DNA of 64,000 nt from Chthonomonas calidirosea T49 (lineage in GTDB: Bacteria; Armatimonadota; Chthonomonadetes; Chthonomonadales; Chthonomonadaceae), in NCBI RefSeq assembly GCF_000427095.1, contig NC_021487.1, positions 1,142,897 to 1,206,896 on the forward strand. Reading direction: 5' to 3'. Positions 46,071-55,353 of this stretch are shown piece by piece. Under the pieces are notes generated by a model. It searched no databases, was not told where the DNA came from, and saw nothing but the letters and a program-made list of their open reading frames with translations. Both the position numbers and the translations under genes were made by a program. How positions within the stretch are numbered: position 1 is the first letter of the stretch; every line of letters starts with the position of its first letter.

Positions 46071-46963
46071 CTAAGTCCTTCCTTTTGGGCTTTCCTGTTG
46101 GACACGCTGCCGACGTTGTCGTGCCTGCCACCAAGCATACGGCCACGATAGCAGGGCGACGAGGAGGCGCAGCGGAGCGTAGACCCAGCCCCCATAGTGG
46201 CGTGCGTAGAACCGCAAAAGCCCTCGTCGCGATTCCCATGCCATGGCGGGCGCAACCTGGCTCGTGCTCGCGCCCCCATAATGCACGATCTCGACCTCCG
46301 GCGTAAAATAGATTTTCCAGCCCTTGCGTTTGCAGCGCAAGCACCAATCTACCTCGTTGAAGAAGATGGGAAAGCCCTCGTCCAACATTCCCACCTGCTC
46401 CACCGCTTGACGTCGTAACATTAAAAAGGTTCCCATGGGCTGATCGACCTCTGCCACCTTGTCGTAGGTAAACCAGGTCATTCGATAGGCGCCAAAAAAC
46501 GATTTTTTGGGAAGAGTCGGCTCAACCCTATCAACTCCCACAAGACTCCTAAAGGTGTAGGGAACCCGCGTACCGATCGCTCGAGCGTTCCATCGGGATG
46601 GACCTGCCGCACCCCAATCGCCCCAGCTTCGGGATGCTGCTCCATAAACCGAACGGCCTTTTCTAGCCCGCCTTTTGGCAGCAACACATCGGGGTTTAAC
46701 AAAAGAATGTACGCTCCACGCGCCCGTTCTATTCCCTGATTGTTTCCCTTTGCATAGCCGTTATTCACCGCATTCGGTAGGAGAATCACCTGCGGATAAG
46801 CTTGCTGCACAGCCGCGACGGTGCCATCCACACTCGCATTATCCACCACGATAACCTCAAATGGAAACGGCGGTGGCGCCGCATAGATCGATTCGAGCGC
46901 GCGTAAAAGGAGATCGCGTGTGTTCCAACTGACGATCACAATGGAGAGCGTTATTTCACACAA
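46071..46963 (-). pseudogene. GT2-family glycosyltransferase split by a -1 frameshift at a T run
   Basis: Two partial frames together make one GT2 enzyme. The first (46963 down to 46478) has LSIVIVSWNTRDLLLRAL, VIVVDNASVDGTVAAV and LLLNPDVLLPKGGL and stops after LSRLFPKNRFLAPIE. The second (in another frame, to 46071) continues FFGAYRMTWFTYDKVAEVDQPM and GMLDEGFPIFFNEVDWCLR. The switch sits at plus-strand A run 46494-46499, which on the coding strand is C-G-TTTTTT-GG. In the first frame this reads T-TTT-TTG, the X-XXY-YYZ slippery pattern, and a -1 shift joins the halves as NRFFGAYR. It may be a pseudogene, programmed shifting or a sequencing error. The start TTG at 46963 follows AGGAG by 6 bases. 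Confidence 0.8.
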
Positions 46964-47075
46964 ACTCAACTCCTGCCCATACTCTTGGTCACAACCCTTA
47001 AGGCTGCATTTGTTGTACCCGAAACAGGCGTTTCCGTAGGCGCTCCCCCATACCATCCTTCCCCTCCCTATGGCT

Positions 47076-47164
47076 GTAGGGGCGAAACGGGCAGGCACAG
47101 GGGCACATGGGCAGGCACGGGGGCACATGGGCAGGCACGGGGGGCCTGCCCCTCCTGCCCCTAC
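47076..47164. repeat. MITE-like element, copy 1
   Basis: An 89-base element bounded by GTAGGGGC and GCCCCTAC inverted ends. Inside, a 20-base unit (GGGCAGGCACRGGGGCACAT) is tandemly repeated. Its right end supplies the TAG stop codon of the carboxypeptidase/HEAT gene. It is related to the element at 50249-50346. Confidence 0.75.
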
Positions 47165-50115
47165 GATTGATGGTTTTGTACTGCCACACGGCCGTGCACC
47201 CCTAACATCATCTGGCGTGCTGTTGAACGCACGAAAGGATTGGAATCGGTGAGGGCGTTCTCTACCGCCTCAAGCACCTCCGGATCGGAGGCCTGTGCGA
47301 GTGCCCATAGCAGGGCATAGCGTGCCTCTGAAGGCAACTTGGCACACCAAAATGCGATCTCTTGCGCATAGCGCCTCTCTTCGTCCACATAGTGCGAAAG
47401 CGCCATGAGAAGCAACAACAGATTTTCCTCGCTCTGCATTGCGGCAAATACGGCATCGTGCACCTCTCGATTTCGATAGACTGTAGCCAGCGCCTTGAGC
47501 TCATCTGGAACCCCTGGGGGCAGAGCGTTTTCTTCACTGAGCGCATTGCGCAAAACCTGCGTCACGTAGTCCGGATCGTAATAGAGATAGCCTAGGCGAC
47601 ACGAAACGATCTGCGCTGCGGCCAACAGGGCGTCTGGCGCGCAGCGGAAAGGGTTCCAATGAACGACGCGCTGCAGCTGCAGCGCGTGCGCCGCGGCGTC
47701 GTCTCCGGCCTCTGCTAGGCGCCTTATCTGCTCCAAGGCGCTCTCCTCGTCTTTTCCAAGCAACCAACGAACCACCCCAGCGCGCGTAGCTTCTGCACCT
47801 TGCGGCAGCTCATCTAAAGCGTTCAAGGCGCTCTCCACCGTATCCGGCGGCATGTCGCACAAAGCACGTAACAGAGCGTAGGAGGGCGATACCAAAAAGC
47901 GCTTCAGCAGCAAACGGGCTTGTTCCGTATCTTTTCCTTTCTGGGCGAGAGCCACCAGCAGTTCGCACTGAACCTCTTCAGGAAGCCACTGAAAACGCTC
48001 TAGAAATCCCTCCTCCTCCAGCAACGTATGCCCAAATAGCACACAGGCGATATAGCCATCGCGCAGCCGCCGACGCGCTAAGAGCTCATCGCTCGCCCCC
48101 TCTGGCAAAGGCACCTCTAGCGCCTGCAGAAGCGCCTGAACGGTGGAGTTATCTAACCAGACCAGACGTAAGAGCGCGACCGTTGCCCAAAGGGATGGCT
48201 CTTTCAAGAGACGCTCGAGCCAAAAATGCTCGTACCGCTCTCCTCCTACCGCTCCGAGTCGCTCTGCTGCCTCCGCCCGAATGTCCGCAGAAACCCCTTC
48301 CCCCTCCAACAGCTGACGGGCGAACTTTTCTACTGCGCGAGGCGCCAAAGCTTCTAACGCCTCCGCCATAGCCAACCGTACCCGCAGACTCTCATGGCTT
48401 TCCAAAATCTTGCGAAAACGTCCCCGTTCTACGCTAGGATCTGCCTGTAGAAGACCGCGCAGATGCCACCGAATGGCGGGCTCCAGCACACGAATGGGCT
48501 GCTCGAGCAGTAGCTCAAGCCACTCCCAAGCGGTTCGACGAGCCAGCGGCAAACCTTCCCACTGAAATGGTGGGGTCTCCGCCTTTGAAACGACTTCAGC
48601 GGACAACAACGGCGTTGTCGGTTTCTGCTTGGCCTCTTTGCGTCTTTTAGAGAGACCAACAAGCCACATACGTATTCCTCCTATCCATTGCGGTCGCCCG
48701 CGCCAATAGATCCCTATTCCACTAGCCAACAGGAGCAAACCTAATATAGGGACGAGATGAGGAAATGGCAGATGGGTTTGAACCACCTGCGAAGCGACCT
48801 GGTTTGCAACAGGGACATGCCTGCCAGGAGATGCCCAGCCGCCTGGTTCTGCACTCCCTGCACTTTCCTCAGCCTCCTGCCTCTCCGGAGAAGGTCGCGC
48901 CCCTCCGCTCGTCTGCGATGCCGCGGGGGCGGTAGGCCTCCCTGCTCCAGCGGGGAAGGGCGCCCTGCTCCAGGCAATCGCAGGATTTCCTGGTAACCCT
49001 AGGAGAGGCCTTGAGGGGAAGGGCGTCGGCCTTGAGGAAGATCGTGCTACGTACCCGTTTCGGGGCGCTTCTTGCCCTAGAAAGGACACGCTCCCGCCAC
49101 CAAAGCCCTTTGGCACTGCCTTGTCTGGCAATGCTCCAACGGGGCGAGCGCCCCCTTTTCCTTCCGCAGCGGTGCCGCTAAGCCGCTCAAAACCGTAGTG
49201 AAACAGGGTAAGCGCCTCGGTTTGCCAATGGTCGCTGTGCAGCAGCACCACGATGACCCGATGCCCCTTTTGTGCGGCAGCCCCCACATAGCAAAAACCG
49301 GCCTCATGGGTATAGCCGGTCTTTACGCCATAGGCTCCAGGCAACGTCCACAAAAGACGGTTGGTATTCACCAATACGCGCGGCCGAGCCTCGTTGGGCC
49401 GATGGAGAACGTAGGTTTTCGTGCGCACCGCCTGCGCAAACGTCGGAATGGTGAGAGCCGCTCGTGCCAAAAGGGCCAAATCGCGCGCGGTGCTTACCTG
49501 TCCTGGCGCCGGTAAGCCGGTTGGGTTCACAAAATGCGAATGGCGCGCGCCCACTTTTTGCGCCATGGCGTTCATTAACCTGACGAAGGGGGCCGCGGGC
49601 TCGCTCGCGTACCGCCCTTGCTTCCCCTCAAGACCATTACTGAGGTTTCCCTCCGCCTCAGCAACGGCCTCTGCCGCATCGTTTGCGCTGATCAGCAACA
49701 TGGCATAAAGCAGATCGCGCGCAGGAATCTTCTCGCCAGCCCGTAAGCCTAAGCGATCGCCAGGCAGGTGTGCCGCATACGGAGAGATGGGAATGAGCCT
49801 CGTAGGGGGAACCGATTGGGCGCACAACATGCCGGTGACGATCTTTGTGGTGCTGGCTGGCGGGAAAGGTTTATCGGGATGCAAGGCCCACAGCAATCGG
49901 CCCGAATCGGCATCCATCACGGCAGCGGCTTTGGCGGTTAATTTCGGGAAAGAGTGGTTAGGGGCGGCGCTGGCATGGCAGAGAAAGCAGATGCCCCAGC
50001 CAATAAGGAGGGCGCTCTTGCCCAGAAAATTGCACGATCTTCTGGGGGCTCTCGCCTTGATCTTGACGACAACACCACCGCTCCTTCGAGCTATTCGTCG
50101 AATCACTCGTAGCAC
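47161..50115 (-). CDS. D-Ala-D-Ala carboxypeptidase (S11) fused to a HEAT-like repeat domain
   Basis: 984 residues. A membrane/signal segment at about 34-50 (ALLIGWGICFLCHASA) is followed by an S11 penicillin-binding domain: S88 and K91 in PASTTK, SAN at 143-145 and KTG at 265-267. A Pro/Gly/Ser linker (about 320-440) leads to a helix (about 452-471, VPILGLLLLASGIGIYW), then a basic stop-transfer region and helical repeats from about 530 to 975 (RLAMAEALEALAPRAVEKFA, VENALTDSNPFVRSTARQMM) like HEAT/ARM units. The catalytic part would lie outside and the repeats in the cytoplasm. Its TAG stop lies at a MITE-like repeat edge. GTG start. Confidence 0.85.
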   Translation of the reverse strand: MLRVIRRIARRSGGVVVKIKARAPRRSCNFLGKSALLIGWGICFLCHASAAPNHSFPKLTAKAAAVMDADSGRLLWALHPDKPFPPASTTKIVTGMLCAQSVPPTRLIPISPYAAHLPGDRLGLRAGEKIPARDLLYAMLLISANDAAEAVAEAEGNLSNGLEGKQGRYASEPAAPFVRLMNAMAQKVGARHSHFVNPTGLPAPGQVSTARDLALLARAALTIPTFAQAVRTKTYVLHRPNEARPRVLVNTNRLLWTLPGAYGVKTGYTHEAGFCYVGAAAQKGHRVIVVLLHSDHWQTEALTLFHYGFERLSGTAAEGKGGARPVGALPDKAVPKGFGGGSVSFLGQEAPRNGYVARSSSRPTPFPSRPLLGLPGNPAIAWSRAPFPAGAGRPTAPAASQTSGGARPSPERQEAEESAGSAEPGGWASPGRHVPVANQVASQVVQTHLPFPHLVPILGLLLLASGIGIYWRGRPQWIGGIRMWLVGLSKRRKEAKQKPTTPLLSAEVVSKAETPPFQWEGLPLARRTAWEWLELLLEQPIRVLEPAIRWHLRGLLQADPSVERGRFRKILESHESLRVRLAMAEALEALAPRAVEKFARQLLEGEGVSADIRAEAAERLGAVGGERYEHFWLERLLKEPSLWATVALLRLVWLDNSTVQALLQALEVPLPEGASDELLARRRLRDGYIACVLFGHTLLEEEGFLERFQWLPEEVQCELLVALAQKGKDTEQARLLLKRFLVSPSYALLRALCDMPPDTVESALNALDELPQGAEATRAGVVRWLLGKDEESALEQIRRLAEAGDDAAAHALQLQRVVHWNPFRCAPDALLAAAQIVSCRLGYLYYDPDYVTQVLRNALSEENALPPGVPDELKALATVYRNREVHDAVFAAMQSEENLLLLLMALSHYVDEERRYAQEIAFWCAKLPSEARYALLWALAQASDPEVLEAVENALTDSNPFVRSTARQMMLGVHGRVAVQNHQS

Positions 50116-50219
50116 CGCCCCTTGCGCATCTCGTTAAAAACGGGCGATCCCGACCAAACCGGAAAGGCCCATGTCTATTATCGGTTTCCATTTGTCGGTT
50201 CGTTTTTTGCCATCTTTAT

Positions 50220-50242
50220 CCCTCTCCCTAGAGAAGAGGGAG
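50220..50242. repeat. CCCTCTCCC-type dispersed inverted repeat
   Basis: CCCTCTCCCTAGAGAAGAGGGAG: an imperfect inverted repeat related to 42417-42439 and 50361-50393, immediately left of the second MITE-like element. Confidence 0.75.
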
Positions 50243-50248
50243 ATAACC

Positions 50249-50346
50249 GTAGGGGCGACCCCCTGTGGTCGCCCAATGCCCCCCATGGTTGCCCGATTTC
50301 GGTGAATTGTGGAATTCAACGGGCAGGCACGGGGGCCTGCCCCTAC
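50249..50346. repeat. MITE-like element, copy 2
   Basis: A 98-base element with the same GTAGGGGC/GCCCCTAC ends and the same inner GGGCAGGCACGGGGGCCTGC right half as copy 1, in the same orientation. The left half has a GGCGACC/GGTCGCC hairpin. Together the two copies bracket the carboxypeptidase/HEAT gene. Confidence 0.78.
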
Positions 50347-50360
50347 GCAACATTACACAT

Positions 50361-50393
50361 CCCTCTCCCACTGGGAGAGGGATAGGGTGAGGG
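50361..50393. repeat. CCCTCTCCC-type dispersed inverted repeat
   Basis: CCCTCTCCCA, then CTGGGAGAGGG, ATAGGGTGAGGG: the perfect core CCCTCTCCCA..TGGGAGAGGG with an extra tail. It ends 5 bases before the radC stop and may act as its terminator. Confidence 0.8.
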
Positions 50394-50397
50394 AATT

Positions 50398-51093
50398 CTA
50401 AAAAACGCCGCCACGCTCTTTAAGAGAGACGTACTGTTGCCCACCAATAACAATGTGATCGAGTAGCTCAATCCCTATAATTTTACCGGCCTCCAACAAG
50501 CGCTTGGTCACATTTATATCTTCCTTGCTGGGCGTGGGGTCACCGCTTGGGTGATTGTGAACCACAATAAGGGAGGCGGCGCTGTGGAGAATGGCTTCTT
50601 TAAAGACTTCACGAGGATGTACCAGGCTGCTATCGAGAATGCCTACGGAGACCGCGCAGATTTTGATGACCTGGTTTTTTGTATCGAGGAGAATGCTTTT
50701 GAAGTGCTCTTTGGTCTCGTAACGTAGTTCGGGCATTAAGAGGTTGGCAACATCGCGCGGACAGGTTATTTTGGGGCGTGGGGTCTCTTCCAACACCATA
50801 ATGCGCCGGCCAAGCTCCACAGCGGCAGCGATCTCGATGGCCTTTACCTCTCCCACGCCTTTCACGCGTTTCAGATCCTCCAAATGGGCTCTCGCGATGC
50901 CTCCTAGCCCTCGAAACTCCTTGAGGAGATGCTCGGCCAAACCGAGGGCTGAAAGCTCGCGCGTTCCGATGCGCAGTTGAATGGCCAGAAGCTCTTTGTC
51001 GGAGAGGGACTGCGGACCGTAGAGTTTCAGGCGCTCACGTGGTCGCTCGGTATCGGGAAGCTCGCGAATGGCAACAGTGTAACGCTCCACCAT
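50398..51093 (-). CDS. radC: RadC family JAB/MPN-domain protein
   Basis: 231 residues. An N-terminal helix-hairpin-helix region (GLGGIARAHLEDLKRVKGVGEVKAIEI, about 60-85) precedes a JAB/MPN domain at about 105-228 with the metal motif HNHPSGDPTPSKED and the upstream Glu. RadC proteins were once linked to DNA repair; their actual role is still unclear. It is the last gene of leuB-glnB-cimA-radC and starts about 33 bases after cimA. Confidence 0.92.
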   Translation of the reverse strand: MVERYTVAIRELPDTERPRERLKLYGPQSLSDKELLAIQLRIGTRELSALGLAEHLLKEFRGLGGIARAHLEDLKRVKGVGEVKAIEIAAAVELGRRIMVLEETPRPKITCPRDVANLLMPELRYETKEHFKSILLDTKNQVIKICAVSVGILDSSLVHPREVFKEAILHSAASLIVVHNHPSGDPTPSKEDINVTKRLLEAGKIIGIELLDHIVIGGQQYVSLKERGGVF

Positions 51094-51126
51094 TGCGTGC
51101 TCCCTAGAGCGTCGCCATGCGCAGGC

Positions 51127-52821
51127 TCATGAGGCCGCACTCTCCGAAACGGAGGGGGAGGACGTCGGTACGGAGGAGGTTTTCTCGGTGAGAACGGGCG
51201 GTCTTGAAAGCGCCTCATAAAGCCGTTCGCTGCGAATCAGCCCATATACCACGCTATCTACCAACGCCAACCAGCTCGCTTCGATCACGTTCTCCGATAC
51301 GCCCACGGTAGACCAAGTCTGCTCGCCGTCGGTCGAGTCGATCATCACGCGAACCTTGGCCGCAGTGCCAGCACGCCCGTTGATGACGCGCACTTTAAAA
51401 TCGGTTAGTTTTATCCGCTCCAGCGCCGGATAAAACTCGAGCAATGCCTGCCGCAAAGCCCCATCGAGGGCATGCACCGGCCCATCGCCCTCCGCTACGG
51501 TTAGGCGTTCTTGGCCGTTGACCTCGACCTTTACGGTCGCTTCGGTAATGGGCTGCTTGTCGGTACCGCGCTTTTCGGTGATACATCGAAACCCTTTTAA
51601 CGTGAACGGGGGCTTGTAAAGGCCAAGGGTTCGCAGCAGTAACAGTTCGAAAGAGGCTTCCGCCCCCTCATAGCTGTAACCAGCGTGCTCATGTTCTGCC
51701 ACCACCTGCATAAGGTGGCGAGCTTCGGGCGATTTTTTATCGAGCCGAATGCCAAACTCGGCCGCCTTGCCGGCGATGCTGCTACTGCCGGCGAGCTCTG
51801 AGACGAGTAGGCGACGCGTATTTCCCACCGCCTCCGGATGAATGTGCTCGTAGCTTGCCCCCTTCAGCACCGCATCGGCATGGAGTCCTCCCTTATGCGC
51901 AAAAGCGCTTCGCCCTACATAGGGTCTGCGCGTATCTGGGGCAATGTTGGCTATCTCATCTACATACTGAGAAAGCGCTGTAAGGTGCCTTAGCGAATCG
52001 GGCAAAAGGCATTCGTAGCCCATTTTGAATCGCAGGGCGGCGACCACCGGAACAAGGTCGCAGTTGCCACAGCGCTCTCCATATCCGTTGATGGTGCCCT
52101 GCACCTGCATCGCTCCCTCTTCTACAGCCGCCAGAGCGCCTGCCACGGCACAGGCCGAATCGTTATGCGTATGGATACCCAGTTGTGCCTCTGGCAGAGC
52201 CTGGCGTACCTCACGCACAATGGCTGCGATGCTCTGCGGCAGCGAGCCACCGTTTGTGTCGCAAAGCACAATCCGATCGGCGCCCGCCTCGAATGCCACC
52301 TGCAGACACCGTAACGCATAGGCGGGGTTTGCCCGGTAGCCATCGAAGAAATGCTCAGCGTCGTAGAGCACCATCGGCACATGCTGCTTGAGGTAAGCCA
52401 CACTCTCTGCGATCATCGCCAAATTCTCTTCAAGGCTCACCCGCAGCGCATGGATGACGTGAGCGTCCCACGACTTTCCGACAATGGTGATGGCCGAGGC
52501 GCCCGAATCGATCAGCGAACGAATTTGGGGGTCCTCCTCTGGCCGAACCCCGGCGCGGCGGGTAGAGCCAAAAGCGGTTAGCAGAGCATGGCGCAACTTT
52601 ACCTCCCGCATCTGCTCGAAAAAGGCCACATCTTTCGGGTTAGAGCCGGGCCATCCCCCCTCGATGAAATCCACTCCAAACTCATCAAGGCGGCGCGCAA
52701 TACGAACTTTGTCCTCAACGCTGAAGCTGATGCCCTCTCCTTGCGAGCCGTCTCGCAGGGTGGTATCGTAGATTTCGATACGTCGTTTTTGCTGATTCAA
52801 AGCTTCCATCCTCACCAGCAC
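51127..52821 (-). CDS. cimA: (R)-citramalate synthase
   Basis: 564 residues. IEIYDTTLRDGSQGEGISFS is the HMGL-like signature, here in the citramalate synthase (TIGR00977) wording, with EGGWPGSNPKD and LCDTNGGSLP; the metal-binding His pair appears in IHTHNDSACAVAG. The C-terminal LeuA dimer/regulatory domain runs from about 420 (VKVEVNGQERLTVAEGDGPVHAL), where isoleucine feedback normally acts. The enzyme joins pyruvate and acetyl-CoA to citramalate, opening the pyruvate route to isoleucine. LeuB upstream performs a later step. The start is one of several close choices (52821 or 52809). Confidence 0.93.
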   Translation of the reverse strand: MLVRMEALNQQKRRIEIYDTTLRDGSQGEGISFSVEDKVRIARRLDEFGVDFIEGGWPGSNPKDVAFFEQMREVKLRHALLTAFGSTRRAGVRPEEDPQIRSLIDSGASAITIVGKSWDAHVIHALRVSLEENLAMIAESVAYLKQHVPMVLYDAEHFFDGYRANPAYALRCLQVAFEAGADRIVLCDTNGGSLPQSIAAIVREVRQALPEAQLGIHTHNDSACAVAGALAAVEEGAMQVQGTINGYGERCGNCDLVPVVAALRFKMGYECLLPDSLRHLTALSQYVDEIANIAPDTRRPYVGRSAFAHKGGLHADAVLKGASYEHIHPEAVGNTRRLLVSELAGSSSIAGKAAEFGIRLDKKSPEARHLMQVVAEHEHAGYSYEGAEASFELLLLRTLGLYKPPFTLKGFRCITEKRGTDKQPITEATVKVEVNGQERLTVAEGDGPVHALDGALRQALLEFYPALERIKLTDFKVRVINGRAGTAAKVRVMIDSTDGEQTWSTVGVSENVIEASWLALVDSVVYGLIRSERLYEALSRPPVLTEKTSSVPTSSPSVSESAAS

Positions 52822-52869
52822 CGATCATCCGGATGCCACTTGCGTTCTGTAAACTGCATTTAGTGTACC

Positions 52870-53220
<351 letters not shown>

Positions 53221-54318
53221 TCAAATTTCGATGCGCTCCCGCACCGCTTGCCCCATCTCTTTCGTGCCGATGGTCGGCTGATGAGCCGCAGCGATGTCGG
53301 CAGTACGCAGGCCGTCTTGCAACGCCTTTTCGACGGCTCTTTCCAGCGCTTCGGCGGCCTCGTTTTCCCCCAGAGAGTAACGTAGCAGCATGGCTGCCGA
53401 CAGCAGGGTAGCAAGAGGGTTGGCGATATTTTTCCCGGCGATGGTAGGGGCGGAGCCATGCACCGGCTCGTAAAGGCCAAAAGTTCCTCCTTGGGTATGC
53501 CGATCGCCCAAACTCGCCGAAGGCAGCATTCCCAAACTGCCGGTCAGCATCGCGGCTTCATCGCTAAGGATATCGCCGAACATATTTTCGGTGACGATCA
53601 CGTCGAACTGGCGCGGGTCTCTTACCAGCTGCATGGCGCAGTTATCTACCAACATGTGGGTTAACTCCACATCGGGATACTGCGGCGCCATCTGATCGGC
53701 CACCTCACGCCATAGACGAGAGGTCTCCAGCACGTTCGCTTTATCCACCGAGCAGAGCTTGCGCTTGCGCCCACGCGCCGTCTCAAAGCCCACGCGCAAA
53801 ATGCGTTCTATCTCGAATCGGGTATAAACGCAGGTATCTACCGCCCTTGAACCGTCGGCATCGCGCCCTTTAGGTTGCCCAAAGTAGATGCCGCCGGTAA
53901 GCTCGCGTACCACCAAAATATCTAGCCCATCCTGAACAAGCTCGGCTTTCAAAGAGGAGGCCGAGGCAAGAGCTGACGAGAGCCGCGCCGGCCTCAAGTT
54001 CGCATAGAGCCCTAACTCTTTGCGCAGGGGAAGCAGGGCACCCACCTCTGGGCGCAGAGAGGGCGGCTGAACTGTATCCCACTTGGGGCCGCCTACGGCA
54101 CCTAACAGCACGGCATCGCTCTCTTTGCAGAGCGCTAACGTGTGCTCCGGTAGAGGGTGACCGTACTTATCATAGGCCGCACCGCCAATGGGGGCCTCCT
54201 TCATCTCTAGCGCAAAGCCAGCACGCTCGGCAAGGTAAGCTAAAATCTCGGCTGCAACCCCAACCACCTCCGGCCCAATGCCGTCGCCGGGCAGCAGCGC
54301 CACCTTGTAAGATCGCAT
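53221..54318 (-). CDS. leuB: 3-isopropylmalate dehydrogenase
   Basis: 365 residues. The beta-decarboxylating dehydrogenase signature is clear: [15 protein letters not shown] at the start, GAVGGPKWD, the substrate site LRPARL and REL near residue 140, and [20 protein letters not shown] with the metal Asp residues. It oxidises 3-isopropylmalate to 2-oxoisocaproate (after CO2 loss) with NAD+; with cimA it can also use the isoleucine-route malates. The start [10 protein letters not shown] at 54318 is preferred; an upstream frame would run into a repeat. First gene of the operon. Confidence 0.95.
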   Translation of the reverse strand: MRSYKVALLPGDGIGPEVVGVAAEILAYLAERAGFALEMKEAPIGGAAYDKYGHPLPEHTLALCKESDAVLLGAVGGPKWDTVQPPSLRPEVGALLPLRKELGLYANLRPARLSSALASASSLKAELVQDGLDILVVRELTGGIYFGQPKGRDADGSRAVDTCVYTRFEIERILRVGFETARGRKRKLCSVDKANVLETSRLWREVADQMAPQYPDVELTHMLVDNCAMQLVRDPRQFDVIVTENMFGDILSDEAAMLTGSLGMLPSASLGDRHTQGGTFGLYEPVHGSAPTIAGKNIANPLATLLSAAMLLRYSLGENEAAEALERAVEKALQDGLRTADIAAAHQPTIGTKEMGQAVRERIEI

Positions 54319-54334
54319 TTTCGCTCCTTTTCCT

Positions 54335-54371
54335 GTTTCAATCTTCATCGGCCCTTAAGGGCTGGTGCCAC
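54335..54371 (+). repeat. Solitary CRISPR-repeat-like hairpin, copy B
   Basis: A 37-base unit beginning GTTTCAATC and ending TGGTGCCAC. Its core GCCCTTAAGGGC is a perfect palindrome and differs from copies A and C, while the ends are kept. It lies 17 bases upstream of the leuB start, on the opposite strand. Confidence 0.7.
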
Positions 54372-54526
54372 TCCCCCCAATAGGGCCGCTAACAACCTCC
54401 TTTCCAGGAAGTTGTCGCATCTACTATACCTTATCCCTCAAAACGGCAGGAAACAACATAACGCCCCTATCCCCGCACCTAGGTCGAAAGAGCGGCGCAA
54501 CTAACTGCCTGATAGAAGCGTATATC

Positions 54527-54564
54527 GTTTCAATCCTCACCGACTCTGTGGAGTCGGTGCCAAC
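54527..54564 (+). repeat. Solitary CRISPR-repeat-like hairpin, copy C
   Basis: A 38-base unit beginning GTTTCAATCC with a perfect stem ACCGACTC-TGTG-GAGTCGGT and ending GCCAAC. It lies in the expected 5' leader of queC, 31 bases before its GTG start, and 192 bases from copy B. Confidence 0.72.
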
Positions 54565-54595
54565 GTGTTTTGCTCAGAGCACAAGGAGATCTAAG

Positions 54596-55285
54596 GTGAA
54601 AGCGGTTGTCCTCGTTTCAGGTGGAATGGATTCGTGCGTCACTGCCGCCATCGCTCGAAAGGAGCATGAGGCGGAAGAGCTCCATTTTCTCCATGTGAAC
54701 TACGGTCAGCGCACCGAGAAGCGGGAGCTTAAGGCCTTTCATGATATTGCCGACTTTTATGGGGTTCCTGCGGAACGGCGCCTTGTGTGTTCCATTGCCC
54801 ATCTAAGTCAAATCGGAGGCAGCAGCCTCACCGACCCCTCTATTCCCGTCTCCGAGGCCGATTTAGACAATCCAGGCATTCCAACCTCTTACGTGCCCTT
54901 TCGCAACGCCCATTTTCTCAGCATCGCCGTTTCGTGGGCGGAGGTTTGTGGGGCGAAGCGCATCTACATCGGCGCCGTTTATGAAGATAGCAGTGGCTAC
55001 CCCGATTGCCGTCCGGAGTACTACGCCGCCTTTAACGAACTCATCCGGCTTGGTACTGCTTGTGGGGATATTCGTGTTGAAACTCCGATCATCGGCCTCA
55101 CCAAAGCGCAGATCGTGCAGCGCGGGCTTGAACTAGGCGCCCCCTTTCATCTAACGTGGAGCTGCTATCGTAATGAAGAGGTTGCTTGTGGAACCTGCGA
55201 TAGTTGTGCGCTGCGGCTGCGGGGTTTTGAGGTGGCGGGTGTGCCGGACCCTCTTCCTTATGTGGTTCGTCCCCACTACGGCTAG
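54596..55285 (+). CDS. queC: 7-cyano-7-deazaguanine synthase (QueC)
   Basis: 229 residues. The PP-loop SGGMDS at residues 8-13 ([15 protein letters not shown]) binds ATP. The zinc site is at the C-terminus: [20 protein letters not shown] with four cysteines. [14 protein letters not shown] and FNELIRLGT are typical. It turns 7-carboxy-7-deazaguanine into preQ0. GTG at 54596 is chosen with AAGGAGAT upstream; the much longer frame crosses repeat copy C. QueD is at 38.7 kb. Confidence 0.95.
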   Translation: MKAVVLVSGGMDSCVTAAIARKEHEAEELHFLHVNYGQRTEKRELKAFHDIADFYGVPAERRLVCSIAHLSQIGGSSLTDPSIPVSEADLDNPGIPTSYVPFRNAHFLSIAVSWAEVCGAKRIYIGAVYEDSSGYPDCRPEYYAAFNELIRLGTACGDIRVETPIIGLTKAQIVQRGLELGAPFHLTWSCYRNEEVACGTCDSCALRLRGFEVAGVPDPLPYVVRPHYG

Positions 55286-55313
55286 CCTTCGTATGTTGGG
55301 GACCTTACGGCTG

Positions 55314-55337
55314 CAGGGCGGGTTTAGGCCCGCCCTG
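55314..55337. terminator. Hairpin between queC and the sigma gene
   Basis: CAGGGCGGG and CCCGCCCTG form a perfect 9-bp stem with loop TTTAGG. It stands between converging genes. No long T run follows, so it is a probable bidirectional terminator. Confidence 0.65.
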
Positions 55338-55353
55338 TAACACTCTAATGTTG

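Noticed and set aside
46067..46279. N-terminal extension of the second glycosyltransferase
   Set aside because: It would overlap the preceding gene for 200 bases; the GT2 fold begins only after the GTG at 46066.
46964..47128. N-terminal extension of the split glycosyltransferase
   Set aside because: The extension reads through the repeat at 47076 and is Cys/Pro-rich nonsense; AGGAG supports TTG 46963.
46985..47252. Small plus-strand frames across the repeat at 47.1 kb
   Set aside because: Products of the GC-rich tandem repeat; no ribosome site.
54335..54564. CRISPR array between leuB and queC
   Set aside because: The two units are 192 bases apart, start to start, with no regular spacers and no cas genes in the window; listed as solitary hairpins instead.
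54365..54595. N-terminal extension of QueC
   Set aside because: It crosses repeat copy C, and the PP-loop should be near the N-terminus; GTG 54596 has a ribosome site.
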